DNA of 38,561 bases. Origin: an uncultured Veillonella sp. GTDB taxonomy: Bacteria; Bacillota; Negativicutes; Veillonellales; Veillonellaceae. Below are positions 1 through 6,091 of the stretch, in pieces. The stretch spans positions 1 through 38,561 of the forward strand of contig CALGLI010000168.1 of the NCBI GenBank assembly GCA_937930265.1, in the 5' to 3' direction. Positions within the stretch are counted from its first letter, which is position 1, and each line of letters starts with the position of its first letter. Both the position numbers and the translations under genes were made by a program. The notes beneath the pieces are model-generated. The model made no database searches. It worked only from the letters and a program-made list of their open reading frames with translations, and was not told the DNA's origin.

Positions 1-2
1 GT

Positions 3-200
3 GACGTTATTGAACTTCGTGAAGCTTCCCGCGACAACGAAATGTTCAAAACTAACTTCCAAGAACTTCGTTCTTTCGAACTTCCTTACATTGAAAAAGA
101 CTTGGAAGGCTTCAAAGCTACTTTCACTCGTCTTCCTCAACGTGAAGAACTTCCTATCGAAGTTAACGAAACACTTATCGTCGAATTGTACTCCAAATAA
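3..200 (+). CDS. rpsD: 30S ribosomal protein S4, C-terminal part (host gene, 5' end outside window)
   Basis: Frame 3 is open from the window edge to TAA at 198-200 and gives 65 residues ending NETLIVELYSK. That is the classic C terminus of ribosomal protein S4 (the E. coli protein also ends LIVELYSK). S4 binds 16S rRNA and nucleates assembly of the small subunit. There is no start codon because the gene begins outside the window. The last six codons coincide with the phage attachment core, so the coding sequence is unchanged by integration. The open frame 1 at 1-324 is a shadow and crosses the attachment site. Confidence 0.93.
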   Translation, partial: DVIELREASRDNEMFKTNFQELRSFELPYIEKDLEGFKATFTRLPQREELPIEVNETLIVELYSK

Positions 201-201
201 T
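183..201 (+). repeat. attL: attL core (19-bp direct repeat, copy 1)
   Basis: GAATTGTACTCCAAATAAT is repeated exactly at 38507-38525. Flanking bases differ on both sides (c/a before, a/t after). It covers codons E-L-Y-S-K-stop of rpsD, and an integrase gene lies 112 bp inside it, so it is the crossover core at the left prophage end. Confidence 0.93.
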
Positions 202-223
202 ACATACAGTTCTACGAATGCAC

Positions 224-266
224 AAAGCACAGTACTTATGCCTATAGGTACTGTGCTTTTTCTTTT
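224..266 (+). terminator. Rho-independent terminator brought in behind rpsD
   Basis: Arms 224-235 and 248-259 (AAAGCACAGTAC / GTACTGTGCTTT) are perfectly complementary. The stem can extend inward by four more pairs, and a T-rich tail follows (257-266). It is on the phage side of attL, so it would end rpsD transcription in the lysogen. On the opposite strand the tail is weak, so it is mainly a plus-strand terminator, though it could also slow int transcription. Confidence 0.88.
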
Positions 267-289
267 AAAAATAGTTAAAATTTGTGTGC

Positions 290-310
290 GTTGCTCAACC
301 GTTGCACAAC
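290..310 (+). repeat. Tandem integrase arm-type sites, left end
   Basis: GTTGCTCAAC (290-299) and GTTGCACAAC (301-310) form a tandem repeat with an 11-bp period. The same arrangement occurs at 38429-38449 near the other end. A further TTGCTCAAT lies at 354-362 inside the end of int. Paired direct repeats flanking the att core are typical arm-type binding sites for the N-terminal domain of tyrosine integrases. Function is inferred. Confidence 0.72.
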
Positions 311-312
311 TT

Positions 313-1362
313 TTAACTAAATGATGCGGGTATTTTATTTACTTCTTCGATGTATTGCTCAATCGTTTTATGCGTGTACACATCTGCAGTAATGTCTTTA
401 CTTTGAGTGTGGCCAACGATAGCTTTTAGAACATAACGATCCATTCCATAATTACTGGCCAAGGTCACAAACGTATGTCTAGTATCGTGTGGCAAGTGGT
501 CAGATATACCGACCTCTTTGCAAAATCGTTTTATCGGCTTTCCTAGGTACTTTGACGTGTACCCTTGAGGGATAAGTGTATCAGATTTAGAAACGCTCGC
601 CTTGGCGTAAATTTCGCGATAAAAAGGCATAACGCAGTCCGCAATAGGTATTAATCTGTCCTTGCCGGCTTTTGTTTTTACACCGCCAATGATATATCGT
701 TTATCTAGGTGCACGTTTTCAATCTTTATGGATAACAGCTCTATCGGACGCATACCGGAGTAGATATACATTAATAAGAGCTTGGCTATATCAAGGTGTG
801 CATGTTCCCATATGGTTTGAATTTCAGCCTCTGTAAATGGCTTGTGTATGTCTGATTTCTCAGCTGGTTTTAATTCAAGGAGTGCTGCATAGTTCTTAAC
901 GACGATATCGTTCTTAATAGCTGACTCAAAAGCGCCATTCAAACCTTTTAATATGATAGCTATAGATGAACGGCTTAAATGGCTATTTTCGTCGATTATA
1001 GCCTGTAGGTGCACGAGTTTAATCTCTTGTATAGGTTTATTCCAAATCGATGTTAACTTCGCTTGTGCGGTCGAATATCCGCCTTTTTTGACGTCTATTC
1101 CTTTCCGTTCTTTGTCAGCTATCATCCAACGCCAGCATTCACTAAACAGTACCTTCTTCGTTTCAAACTTCTCTGGGTAGATACCATACTCCGATAAGGC
1201 GTCCCATGCTTCTTTAGATTTAGCATAATAACCAATCGTCTTACGCTTACACTTGCCGTCCTCATCATAGCCAGTAGTTACGACTGCACGGTAAGGCTTG
1301 CGTAAGGGCTTATGTTTCATTTTATAAACGGATCCAGAACCGTTGGCTCGTTTCATGGCCAT
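313..1362 (-). CDS. int: Phage tyrosine integrase
   Basis: 349 residues, the usual size for this family. Residues 1-60 resemble an arm-DNA-binding domain (YRAVVTTGYDEDGK...). Residues about 65-165 are the helical core-binding domain and 175-345 the catalytic domain. Catalytic residues are visible: R205 in SGMRPIELL, a lysine in the beta hairpin near 229-234, H292 and R295 in HDTRHTF, H318 in VGHTQ and nucleophile Y329 in ADVYTH. The gene reads toward attL and stops 112 bp from the core. GGAGG lies 10 bases before the ATG; a second ATG two codons in is also possible. It catalyses integration at the rpsD attB and, with a directionality factor, excision. Confidence 0.96.
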   Translation of the reverse strand: MAMKRANGSGSVYKMKHKPLRKPYRAVVTTGYDEDGKCKRKTIGYYAKSKEAWDALSEYGIYPEKFETKKVLFSECWRWMIADKERKGIDVKKGGYSTAQAKLTSIWNKPIQEIKLVHLQAIIDENSHLSRSSIAIILKGLNGAFESAIKNDIVVKNYAALLELKPAEKSDIHKPFTEAEIQTIWEHAHLDIAKLLLMYIYSGMRPIELLSIKIENVHLDKRYIIGGVKTKAGKDRLIPIADCVMPFYREIYAKASVSKSDTLIPQGYTSKYLGKPIKRFCKEVGISDHLPHDTRHTFVTLASNYGMDRYVLKAIVGHTQSKDITADVYTHKTIEQYIEEVNKIPASFS

Positions 1363-1377
1363 TAATAAATATCCTCC

Positions 1378-1407
1378 TTGTCATAGGTAGCATGGAGGTA
1401 GTATAAT
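1378..1407 (+). promoter_or_regulatory. Sigma70-type promoter pointing right, upstream of a possible small RNA
   Basis: -35 TTGTCA (1378-1383), 18-bp spacer, -10 TATAAT (1402-1407). It faces away from int and no plus-strand gene follows, but an intrinsic terminator appears about 50-90 bases downstream. The -10 is partly symmetrical, so a minus-strand promoter for int could overlap it. Confidence 0.5.
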
Positions 1408-1413
1408 AAGTGT

Positions 1414-1495
1414 ACAGGCAAAACTAAATACACCCCCCCGTGCTATTTGGTTTCAAGCGGCGGCATCGTTCATTCGGTGTCGCTTTATTTTTTTT
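1414..1495 (+). ncRNA. Candidate prophage small RNA (about 80 nt)
   Basis: The transcript is predicted from the promoter at 1378-1407 to a terminator with stem arms 1455-1462 and 1478-1485 and the T-tract 1486-1495. It contains an unpaired run of seven C (1433-1439), a common seed type for pairing with ribosome binding sites. It lies antisense to the untranslated leader of int if int is read through from the upstream lysogeny genes. There is no coding potential in the stretch. Promoter and terminator are seen; transcription is inferred. Confidence 0.4.
1455..1495 (+). terminator. Rho-independent terminator (plus strand)
   Basis: 8-bp stem AAGCGGCG/TGTCGCTT with two G-U pairs, a 15-base loop, then TATTTTTTTT. 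The T-tract is only on the plus strand, so it does not serve the minus-strand genes. It would end the candidate small RNA and also stop read-through from rpsD before the immunity genes. Confidence 0.6.
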
Positions 1496-1498
1496 ATG

Positions 1499-1900
1499 CT
1501 ATTTTAATTTAATCTGTTTTTCTTGACCGCCAAGATAGTAGGTAACTGTTGGCTTTAGCTCAGTCATAACTTTGGCCACACCTGGTTGTACAGGTGCGAT
1601 AAAGATATGGTGATGGTAGAAGGAGTGAGGGAACATATCTAGTCGATAGCTAGGCGACACGTCTTCTACGATTGTCCACTTAGCGTCTACTGATTTACCA
1701 TTGTCTAAGGCAATCTTAGAGTCATATCCGCCTGTGGCAGCTAGTATCGTCCAGTCCTCTAATACTACTTGAGTGGTCGTTTGCCCCATGACTACTTCGT
1801 CTTTAAACTCAATAGACGGGGAAGGACGCAATAAGAAAATTGCAGATATACAAACAACAATAAGAATAAGAAATGCAATAATTTGGCGTTTTAATTTCAT
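1499..1900 (-). CDS. Small membrane-anchored protein of the lysogeny module, function unknown
   Basis: 133 residues. Residues 5-24 are a strongly hydrophobic segment after a KLKR start, a signal anchor or uncleaved signal; the Cys in it has no proper lipobox. The remaining ~105 residues are polar, beta-rich and presumably outside the inner membrane, with an HSFYHHHIF histidine cluster near residue 95. GGAGA lies 6 bases before the ATG. It follows the ImmA-like gene by 12 bp in the same direction, so it is probably expressed in the lysogen. Superinfection exclusion is a reasonable guess from position only; I do not recognise a family. Confidence 0.72.
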   Translation of the reverse strand: MKLKRQIIAFLILIVVCISAIFLLRPSPSIEFKDEVVMGQTTTQVVLEDWTILAATGGYDSKIALDNGKSVDAKWTIVEDVSPSYRLDMFPHSFYHHHIFIAPVQPGVAKVMTELKPTVTYYLGGQEKQIKLK

Positions 1901-1912
1901 GATATATCTCCA

Positions 1913-2194
1913 TTAGTTATCAATGAAATGATGGTAGAACTCTATGGATTCAAGCTCACTGTCATTAAGTGATGAGCGTCGAACCATTTCCTCAACTAAA
2001 TTAACATGATAGTCTAAATAAAAATCATCATTCACAATATGAATTAATTCATGTTTAATTTCCTCTCTCATACGATCGTGAGGGAGGTTTTTATTTATAT
2101 AGATATTATGGGTATCTATATCCTCTGTTTCCTCTGATACGGCTTTTACATCAGGTAAATCACAATAGATAATATTAACAACCAACAACAACAC
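1913..2194 (-). CDS. ImmA/IrrE-like zinc metallopeptidase (putative anti-repressor protease)
   Basis: About 90 residues with a zinc-binding HELIH (H48, E49, H52 counted from the GTG) and a downstream NLVEEMVRR helix that would supply the third ligand (E68 or E69). This is the ImmA pattern of ICEBs1-type immunity, where the protease cleaves the neighbouring repressor and derepresses excision and lytic genes. It is shorter than classic ImmA (~170 residues), lacking most of the N-terminal part. The GTG at 2194 sits too close to AGGGGA; one of the TTG codons at 2185-2191 is a better-spaced start. It follows the repressor stop by about 11 bp. Confidence 0.78.
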   Translation of the reverse strand: MLLLVVNIIYCDLPDVKAVSEETEDIDTHNIYINKNLPHDRMREEIKHELIHIVNDDFYLDYHVNLVEEMVRRSSLNDSELESIEFYHHFIDN

Positions 2195-2205
2195 TCCCCT
2201 TTGTA

Positions 2206-2586
2206 TTATTTGTTTTTTAATTTTAGTAGCTCAATGTATTCTACAGCCTTCTCCATATCCTCCTTGCTAATATCCTTTGCAGCAGAAAATAACATGCGTG
2301 CACCTGGTCGTGTACGTAGGTACTCTGCAAATTCAGCTGTTTCAGCATCAGCGTAATAGCCTTTACGTTCATTAGGTGTTAGGATAGGCTCTCCTACATT
2401 GGCTAATTCTTCAGGGCTAATATGTAAGCCTTTGCATATTTTTATAATATTATCTATTGATGCACCTCCTACATTGCGTAATATGGAAAACAATGTTGAA
2501 GAAGGCATCCCTATATTAGCGGCGAATTCTCGCTGAGTCATCCCATGTTCTTTAATCTTACCTTTTAAATATTCTTCTCTAGTCAT
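2206..2586 (-). CDS. XRE-family lysogeny repressor (ImmR/CI-like)
   Basis: 126 residues. The N-terminal HTH_3 domain covers residues ~5-60 (MTQREFAANIGMPSSTLFSILR is the helix-turn-helix). A short helical C terminus (DAETAEFAEYLRTRPGARM..., KAVEYIELLK) resembles that of ICEBs1 ImmR rather than the large LexA-type CI domain. There is no self-cleavage domain, which fits induction by the adjacent ImmA-like protease. It is transcribed leftward from the promoter at 2622-2650, which overlaps operator copies. AGGGA precedes the ATG. Confidence 0.88.
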   Translation of the reverse strand: MTREEYLKGKIKEHGMTQREFAANIGMPSSTLFSILRNVGGASIDNIIKICKGLHISPEELANVGEPILTPNERKGYYADAETAEFAEYLRTRPGARMLFSAAKDISKEDMEKAVEYIELLKLKNK

Positions 2587-2621
2587 GATAATAATTCCCT
2601 ATCAATTAACTATATATGTAA

Positions 2622-2650
2622 ATTATAATATGCACTGTCTGATATTTCAA
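2622..2650 (-). promoter_or_regulatory. Promoter of the repressor/lysogeny operon
   Basis: Read on the minus strand: -35 TTGAAA (2650-2645), 17-bp spacer, -10 TATAAT (2627-2622). An operator-like TCTGATATTTCA (2638-2649) covers the -35, consistent with autoregulation or Cro repression. Confidence 0.75.
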
Positions 2651-2789
2651 TAATAAGTTATGAATTTTTATATATAAATCCGATATTTCAATATTTAATT
2701 ATGTTTAAACTAAACTTCAACAACTGTTTATTGGACATGTCCGAAATATAAAGCTATACTAAAGCCATAGAGATATCCGAAATATCGGA
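2638..2789. promoter_or_regulatory. Operator cluster between divergent repressor and cro genes
   Basis: Related copies of TCCGATATTTCGGA: TCTGATATTTCA at 2638-2649, TCCGATATTTCA at 2679-2690, TCCGAAATAT at 2740-2749 (reverse-orientation half with imperfect right arm), and the full inverted repeat TCCGAAATATCGGA at 2776-2789. A fifth, TCCGATATTTCG, lies at 3029-3040 beyond cro. A perfect GGACATGTCC palindrome is at 2733-2742. The positions overlap the -35, spacer and +1 regions of both promoters, as expected for ImmR/CI and Cro binding sites. Confidence 0.75.
2731..2760 (+). promoter_or_regulatory. Early rightward promoter (PR-like) for cro
   Basis: -35 TTGGAC (2731-2736), 18-bp spacer, -10 TATACT (2755-2760). 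One operator half-site is in the spacer and the full operator lies just past the expected start, so repressor binding would block it. It probably drives the early genes from 2831 on. Confidence 0.75.
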
Positions 2790-2830
2790 CATCAGATATA
2801 TTTATTCATAACTAAGGAGGTGAAAAACTA

Positions 2831-3025
2831 ATGTATCCAAATCTTAACGCAGAACTAGCTCGTAAAGGCTGGACACGTAAAGACTTAGCAAGAGAGACTG
2901 GGCTTAAGTACCAGACGCTCAATGAAAAGATGAATGGCAAGCGTCCATTTACCTTCCCAGAAGCGGTACTGGTTAAGAAAGCATTGTCTACTGAGCTTGG
3001 GCTCGAACAAATTTTTTTAACTTAG
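2831..3025 (+). CDS. Cro-like small HTH regulator
   Basis: 64 residues, entirely one XRE-type helix-turn-helix (WTRKDLARETGLKYQTLNEKMNGKRPFTFPEA). It is divergent from the repressor and is the first gene of the rightward operon, the Cro position. A strong AAGGAGGTG lies 7-8 bases before the ATG. It probably competes for the same operators as the repressor; an operator-like site also sits just after its stop. Confidence 0.85.
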   Translation: MYPNLNAELARKGWTRKDLARETGLKYQTLNEKMNGKRPFTFPEAVLVKKALSTELGLEQIFLT

Positions 3026-3028
3026 TTG

Positions 3029-3042
3029 TCCGATATTTCGTA
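3029..3042. promoter_or_regulatory. Additional operator-like site after cro
   Basis: TCCGATATTTCG followed by TA matches 12 of 14 bases of the operator family at 2638-2789. It lies 3 bases past the cro stop and just upstream of the ribosome binding site of the next gene, so repressor bound here could block elongation. Confidence 0.55.
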
Positions 3043-3058
3043 CACGGAGGTATTCACT

Positions 3059-3280
3059 ATGAAGCAACAAGTACCGGACATAGCTCCAGTAGTCGCAGCA
3101 TTAGATGGGTTTATTATTACAACCTTAGACAATGGCTACTTGGAAGAAGTCCAATGTGTAAGTGATCTAATCAACGCAAGAGTTACCTTGATATCTACTT
3201 ACCAACAAATGACTAGCAAAGAACGAGCGTTGCCTGTTAGAAAAGGTGGTCAACCAATCTATGCTAGACGTACAAAATAA
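3059..3280 (+). CDS. Small early protein, function unknown
   Basis: 73 residues from the ATG at 3059, which has GGAGG at 3046-3050 (8-base spacing). A TTG at 3026 would add 11 residues but lacks a ribosome binding site and would read through the operator-like site. The sequence has a helical middle and a basic tail (VRKGGQPIYARRTK). No recognisable domain. It lies in the cro operon. Confidence 0.7.
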   Translation: MKQQVPDIAPVVAALDGFIITTLDNGYLEEVQCVSDLINARVTLISTYQQMTSKERALPVRKGGQPIYARRTK

Positions 3281-3281
3281 C

Positions 3282-3309
3282 CCCATCGGTACCGGACATA
3301 CCGACAGGG
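3282..3309 (+). other. Hairpin between the cro operon and the adhesin gene
   Basis: Inverted repeat TCGGTA (3286-3291) / TACCGA (3299-3304) with flanking CCC and GGG. No T-tract follows, so it is not an obvious terminator. It may be an RNA structure or a binding site; the loop contains GGACA as in the operator region. Confidence 0.4.
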
Positions 3310-3362
3310 CCAATCAAAAATAATGATTAACTTAATTATATAACAAGGAAAGGTATTTATCC

Positions 3363-4916
3363 ATGAATAAAACAATTTTAATGACAGCAACAATCGCATC
3401 CTTAGCAGTAAATGTAATGGCTGCTAATAACAATACTTTGGCAGGCACTGACAATAACATCACAGCTACTTCCCATAGCTCGATGGTATCTGGATATCAA
3501 AATACTATCAATGCTAATAACGCACTAGCGTTCGGTACTAACAATACTGTAACTGGTGAAAATGGCTTCGCAGGTGGTAATGATGCAAAAGCATCTGGCC
3601 GTAACTCCTTCGCATTCGGCTCTCACGCTGAAAGCTTAGTGGAGTACACCATCGCCATTGGCAACCAGGCTCGAACTGCATCGTATGATAGCGTAGCTAT
3701 CGGTAATGGCGCTTTCGTATCCGGGGAATCCAGTGTGGCCTTTGGCCGTTCTAATAACGTGACGGGAGAAAACTCCGTTGCAGTTGGGGCTAACAATGGC
3801 ACCGTAGCAGGTGGCCAGTCCGCCGTAGTAGGGTACAACAATAAAATCGGTTCCCAAAAGGAACAACTGGTATTTGGTTCTAATTCTGAATCTAGTGGCC
3901 AAGGCGCCCTCGTATTCGGTACACACGCAAAAAGCGTTGCAACTGATGCGGTAGCGTTTGGTAACAACACATTATCTGACAAAGCAAACTCCGTAGCAAT
4001 CGGTACAAATAGCGTTACCGATGATGCGGTAGGGGTTGACGGTGTAGACCTTAACGGTACACGCCATATCTTCGCAGGTGAACAACCGGCTAGTGTGGTT
4101 AGCTTCGGCGCTCGTGCTAGAGCAGGTGCAGGTGGTGTTACATATTATAACCGTCAGCTCCAAAACGTTAGCGCTGGTCGTGTAGAGGCTGACTCCTTAG
4201 ACGCAGTAAACGGTAGCCAACTATACGCTGCGTACGATGAAATCAATACTATCGGAGGCACAGTAAATGGACATACTCAACAAATTAATCGAAATGCTAA
4301 TAATATTGGCTCTAACACTAACCGCATTAATAACATTGAAGGCACTGTTAACACTAACACTACTGCTATTAACAATATAGCAGGTGCACTTACTACTACC
4401 CAAGGTCAAGTAAAGGTAAATACAAAAGACATTGCAGACCTTAAAGGCAAAGCAAATGCAACGGCTAATACAGTGAATAATTTAGTAGCTAAAACAGATG
4501 CTAACATTCAGGCGATTAACCAAGTAAATGATCGTGTATCTGACACTAATCAACGTGTCGATAATTTAGGCAAGCGCTTCAATAATGTTAACCAAAGAAT
4601 GAACAAGCTAGGCGCAAGCTCCGCAGCATTAGCTGGGTTACATCCTTTGGAATACAACAAAAATGACAAAGGTAACTTCGCTATTAGCTATGGCCACTAC
4701 CGTAATGGTAATGCAGTAGCACTGGGTGCGTTCTATAGCCCTAACGAAAAAGTACGCTTAGGCTTCGGTATCACACTAGGTGGTGAAACTCAATTCAATA
4801 TTAATGCTGCGTTCCGTACTGGTAAAGGTTCTGAATACGAACCACAAGCAAAGAATGGTGAGCTCGAACAACTTCGTAAGGAAGTAGCTGAATTGAAAGC
4901 ATTAGTTACTAAATAG
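3363..4916 (+). CDS. YadA-like trimeric autotransporter adhesin
   Basis: 517 residues. A signal peptide (1-20, cut after VMA) is followed by a head of repeated YadA/Hep-Hag units (NSVAIG, SSVAFG, DAVAFG) to about 235. A canonical neck follows (RQLQNVSAGRVEADSLDAVNGSQLY, ~265-290), then an Asn-rich coiled-coil stalk (~290-415). A four-strand YadA anchor barrel is at about 417-488 (ALAGLHPLEY... AISYGHY... GAFYSPNEKVRLGFG... FNINAAFRTG). Unusually, a 27-residue charged coiled coil (ELEQLRKEVAELKALV) extends past the barrel, presumably into the periplasm. The protein should trimerise in the outer membrane and bind surfaces or cells. AAGGAAAGG precedes the ATG. It sits in the early region, unlike a virion gene, so it is a candidate lysogenic-conversion gene. 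Confidence 0.9.
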   Translation: MNKTILMTATIASLAVNVMAANNNTLAGTDNNITATSHSSMVSGYQNTINANNALAFGTNNTVTGENGFAGGNDAKASGRNSFAFGSHAESLVEYTIAIGNQARTASYDSVAIGNGAFVSGESSVAFGRSNNVTGENSVAVGANNGTVAGGQSAVVGYNNKIGSQKEQLVFGSNSESSGQGALVFGTHAKSVATDAVAFGNNTLSDKANSVAIGTNSVTDDAVGVDGVDLNGTRHIFAGEQPASVVSFGARARAGAGGVTYYNRQLQNVSAGRVEADSLDAVNGSQLYAAYDEINTIGGTVNGHTQQINRNANNIGSNTNRINNIEGTVNTNTTAINNIAGALTTTQGQVKVNTKDIADLKGKANATANTVNNLVAKTDANIQAINQVNDRVSDTNQRVDNLGKRFNNVNQRMNKLGASSAALAGLHPLEYNKNDKGNFAISYGHYRNGNAVALGAFYSPNEKVRLGFGITLGGETQFNINAAFRTGKGSEYEPQAKNGELEQLRKEVAELKALVTK

Positions 4917-4925
4917 GAGGTAGTT

Positions 4926-5165
4926 ATGATAAAGAAAACCATCGCGGTTAGCCAAATGGCTACCGTTCTTGGGTGGACATTAACGGCGGTACGTGAATGT
5001 ATCGCCAGGGATAAATTCCCATTCGCGCAATGTTGGAATTGTCAAGGAAAGAAGGGACGCACCTTCTCCATTGATAAAGAAGGCTTCCGATTCTACCTAG
5101 CTAATACGCTAGGGTGGACTGCTAGTCGCATTGATAAGGAGTTCAAAGAGGCTCATATTCATTAA
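4926..5165 (+). CDS. Small putative DNA-binding protein (possible excisionase-like)
   Basis: 79 residues. The opening (KKTIAVSQMATVLGWTLTAVRECIARDKFPFAQC) looks like a MerR/excisionase-type winged helix: helix-turn-helix, then a basic wing (GKKGRTFSIDKEGF). LGWT occurs twice, in each helical part. AGGAGG overlaps the adhesin stop, so the two are translationally close. As the only small wHTH outside the immunity region, a directionality-factor (Xis) role is possible but unproven. Confidence 0.68.
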   Translation: MIKKTIAVSQMATVLGWTLTAVRECIARDKFPFAQCWNCQGKKGRTFSIDKEGFRFYLANTLGWTASRIDKEFKEAHIH

Positions 5166-5185
5166 TTAAACGAGGTGTACAGAAA

Positions 5186-5371
5186 ATGCTTACAGTAATA
5201 AAAATAGTTGGCTTCATCTTAATCATTGGCGCTATGGGTTCCCTAGAACTTGACCGAGTGTCATTCGGAGGATACATAATGCAAATCATGTTAGGCGGAT
5301 TAATGATCATATCAGCTAACCAACATGAACGCATTAAATATCTAAAGGAACAATTACATGGCACGCACTGA
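5186..5371 (+). CDS. Small two-span membrane protein
   Basis: 61 residues with two hydrophobic segments (about 3-18 and 28-45) joined by a short ELDRVSFGG loop, and a charged tail (NQHERIKYLKEQLHG). No family recognised. It overlaps the next ORF by 14 bases, so it is in the same operon and probably translationally coupled. Confidence 0.6.
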   Translation: MLTVIKIVGFILIIGAMGSLELDRVSFGGYIMQIMLGGLMIISANQHERIKYLKEQLHGTH

Positions 5372-5603
5372 AAGAAATTTTAGACTACGCCAGGATATGT
5401 TCTATAAGTTATGGAACGCTAAGGAAGGTGAGTTTAAAACTCAGAAGTCCATACAAGATGCTGCGAAACTATCGAAATCTACCATGCGAAGATTGATATT
5501 AGGCAACAGAGTAGACTACAACACAGCACGTTCCATAGCTAAGGTATTTAATGTTGAAGTTCCTGTCATATTTGGTGAGGTGATTAGTTATGAAAGATTA
5601 TAG
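5358..5603 (+). CDS. XRE-type HTH regulator
   Basis: 81 residues. The helix-turn-helix spans about 28-65 (SIQDAAKLSKSTMRRLILGNRVDYNTARSIAKVFNVEVP). The layout is typical of a Cro/CI-type DNA-binding protein without an effector domain. It overlaps both neighbours by 14 bases. It may regulate early phage genes; target unknown. Confidence 0.75.
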   Translation: MARTERNFRLRQDMFYKLWNAKEGEFKTQKSIQDAAKLSKSTMRRLILGNRVDYNTARSIAKVFNVEVPVIFGEVISYERL

Positions 5604-6069
5604 TGGCCCTCAGCCAGTAATACACATGGCTGTACTAAGAAAGGGGCTTGATATAAAGAAGCTAGTCTATGAACGTACGATATACGGCTTCGTTGCCTGG
5701 TGTCATGAAATCGGCATTAGTCCTAACATTGTCAAGCTAAATCGTGGTGATTGTTGCCGTGGATCAACTGCTGAACACATAGCTAAAAGCCTACGAATGT
5801 CCTTTAACTCTATATTTAAGCGTACGACTATAAAGCAAAACTCATGGGGGAACAGATTTGGGTATAAGTTAAAGCATGATGAATTTAAAGCCTTACTAAC
5901 TAAAAGGAAGCTAAATGTACAAAGCGCTGCTGAAATATGTGGTATCCACTACGTCACACTATATACCTATTTGAGGAATGAGAGGGTGGCAAGGTTTAAT
6001 ACCGCCGTACAAATATCGGATGGACTTAAAGTTCCAATCGAAACAATATTCCAAGTACAAGATTACTGA
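5590..6069 (+). CDS. Tandem-HTH DNA-binding protein
   Basis: 159 residues that look like two XRE-like HTH units. The N-terminal one spans roughly 12-75 (MAVLRKGLDIKKLVYERT... AEHIAKSLRMSFNSIF). A clearer C-terminal one spans 95-155 (DEFKALLTKRKLNVQSAAEICGIHYVTLYTYLRNERVARFNTAVQISDGLKVP). It overlaps the preceding HTH gene by 14 bases. The duplication suggests it binds a paired site as a monomer or bridges DNA. Function unknown. Confidence 0.68.
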   Translation: MKDYSGPQPVIHMAVLRKGLDIKKLVYERTIYGFVAWCHEIGISPNIVKLNRGDCCRGSTAEHIAKSLRMSFNSIFKRTTIKQNSWGNRFGYKLKHDEFKALLTKRKLNVQSAAEICGIHYVTLYTYLRNERVARFNTAVQISDGLKVPIETIFQVQDY

Positions 6070-6091
6070 TACTACAAGAAAGGTAAACATA

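Noticed and set aside
1..324. 107-residue ORF in frame 1 at the left edge
   Set aside because: It is the wrong frame of rpsD: frame 3 gives the S4 C terminus, and this ORF crosses attL and the terminator.
1833..1840. Cysteine in the hydrophobic start of the 133-residue protein as a lipobox
   Set aside because: The residues before Cys (I-V-V) do not fit the required small residue at -1; better a signal anchor.
3380..4030. Repeats in the adhesin head considered as a CRISPR or DNA repeat array
   Set aside because: They are degenerate protein repeats (YadA head units), not identical DNA repeats with unique spacers.
3623..4409. Several minus-strand ORFs opposite the adhesin
   Set aside because: Antisense shadows of a repetitive gene with biased codons.
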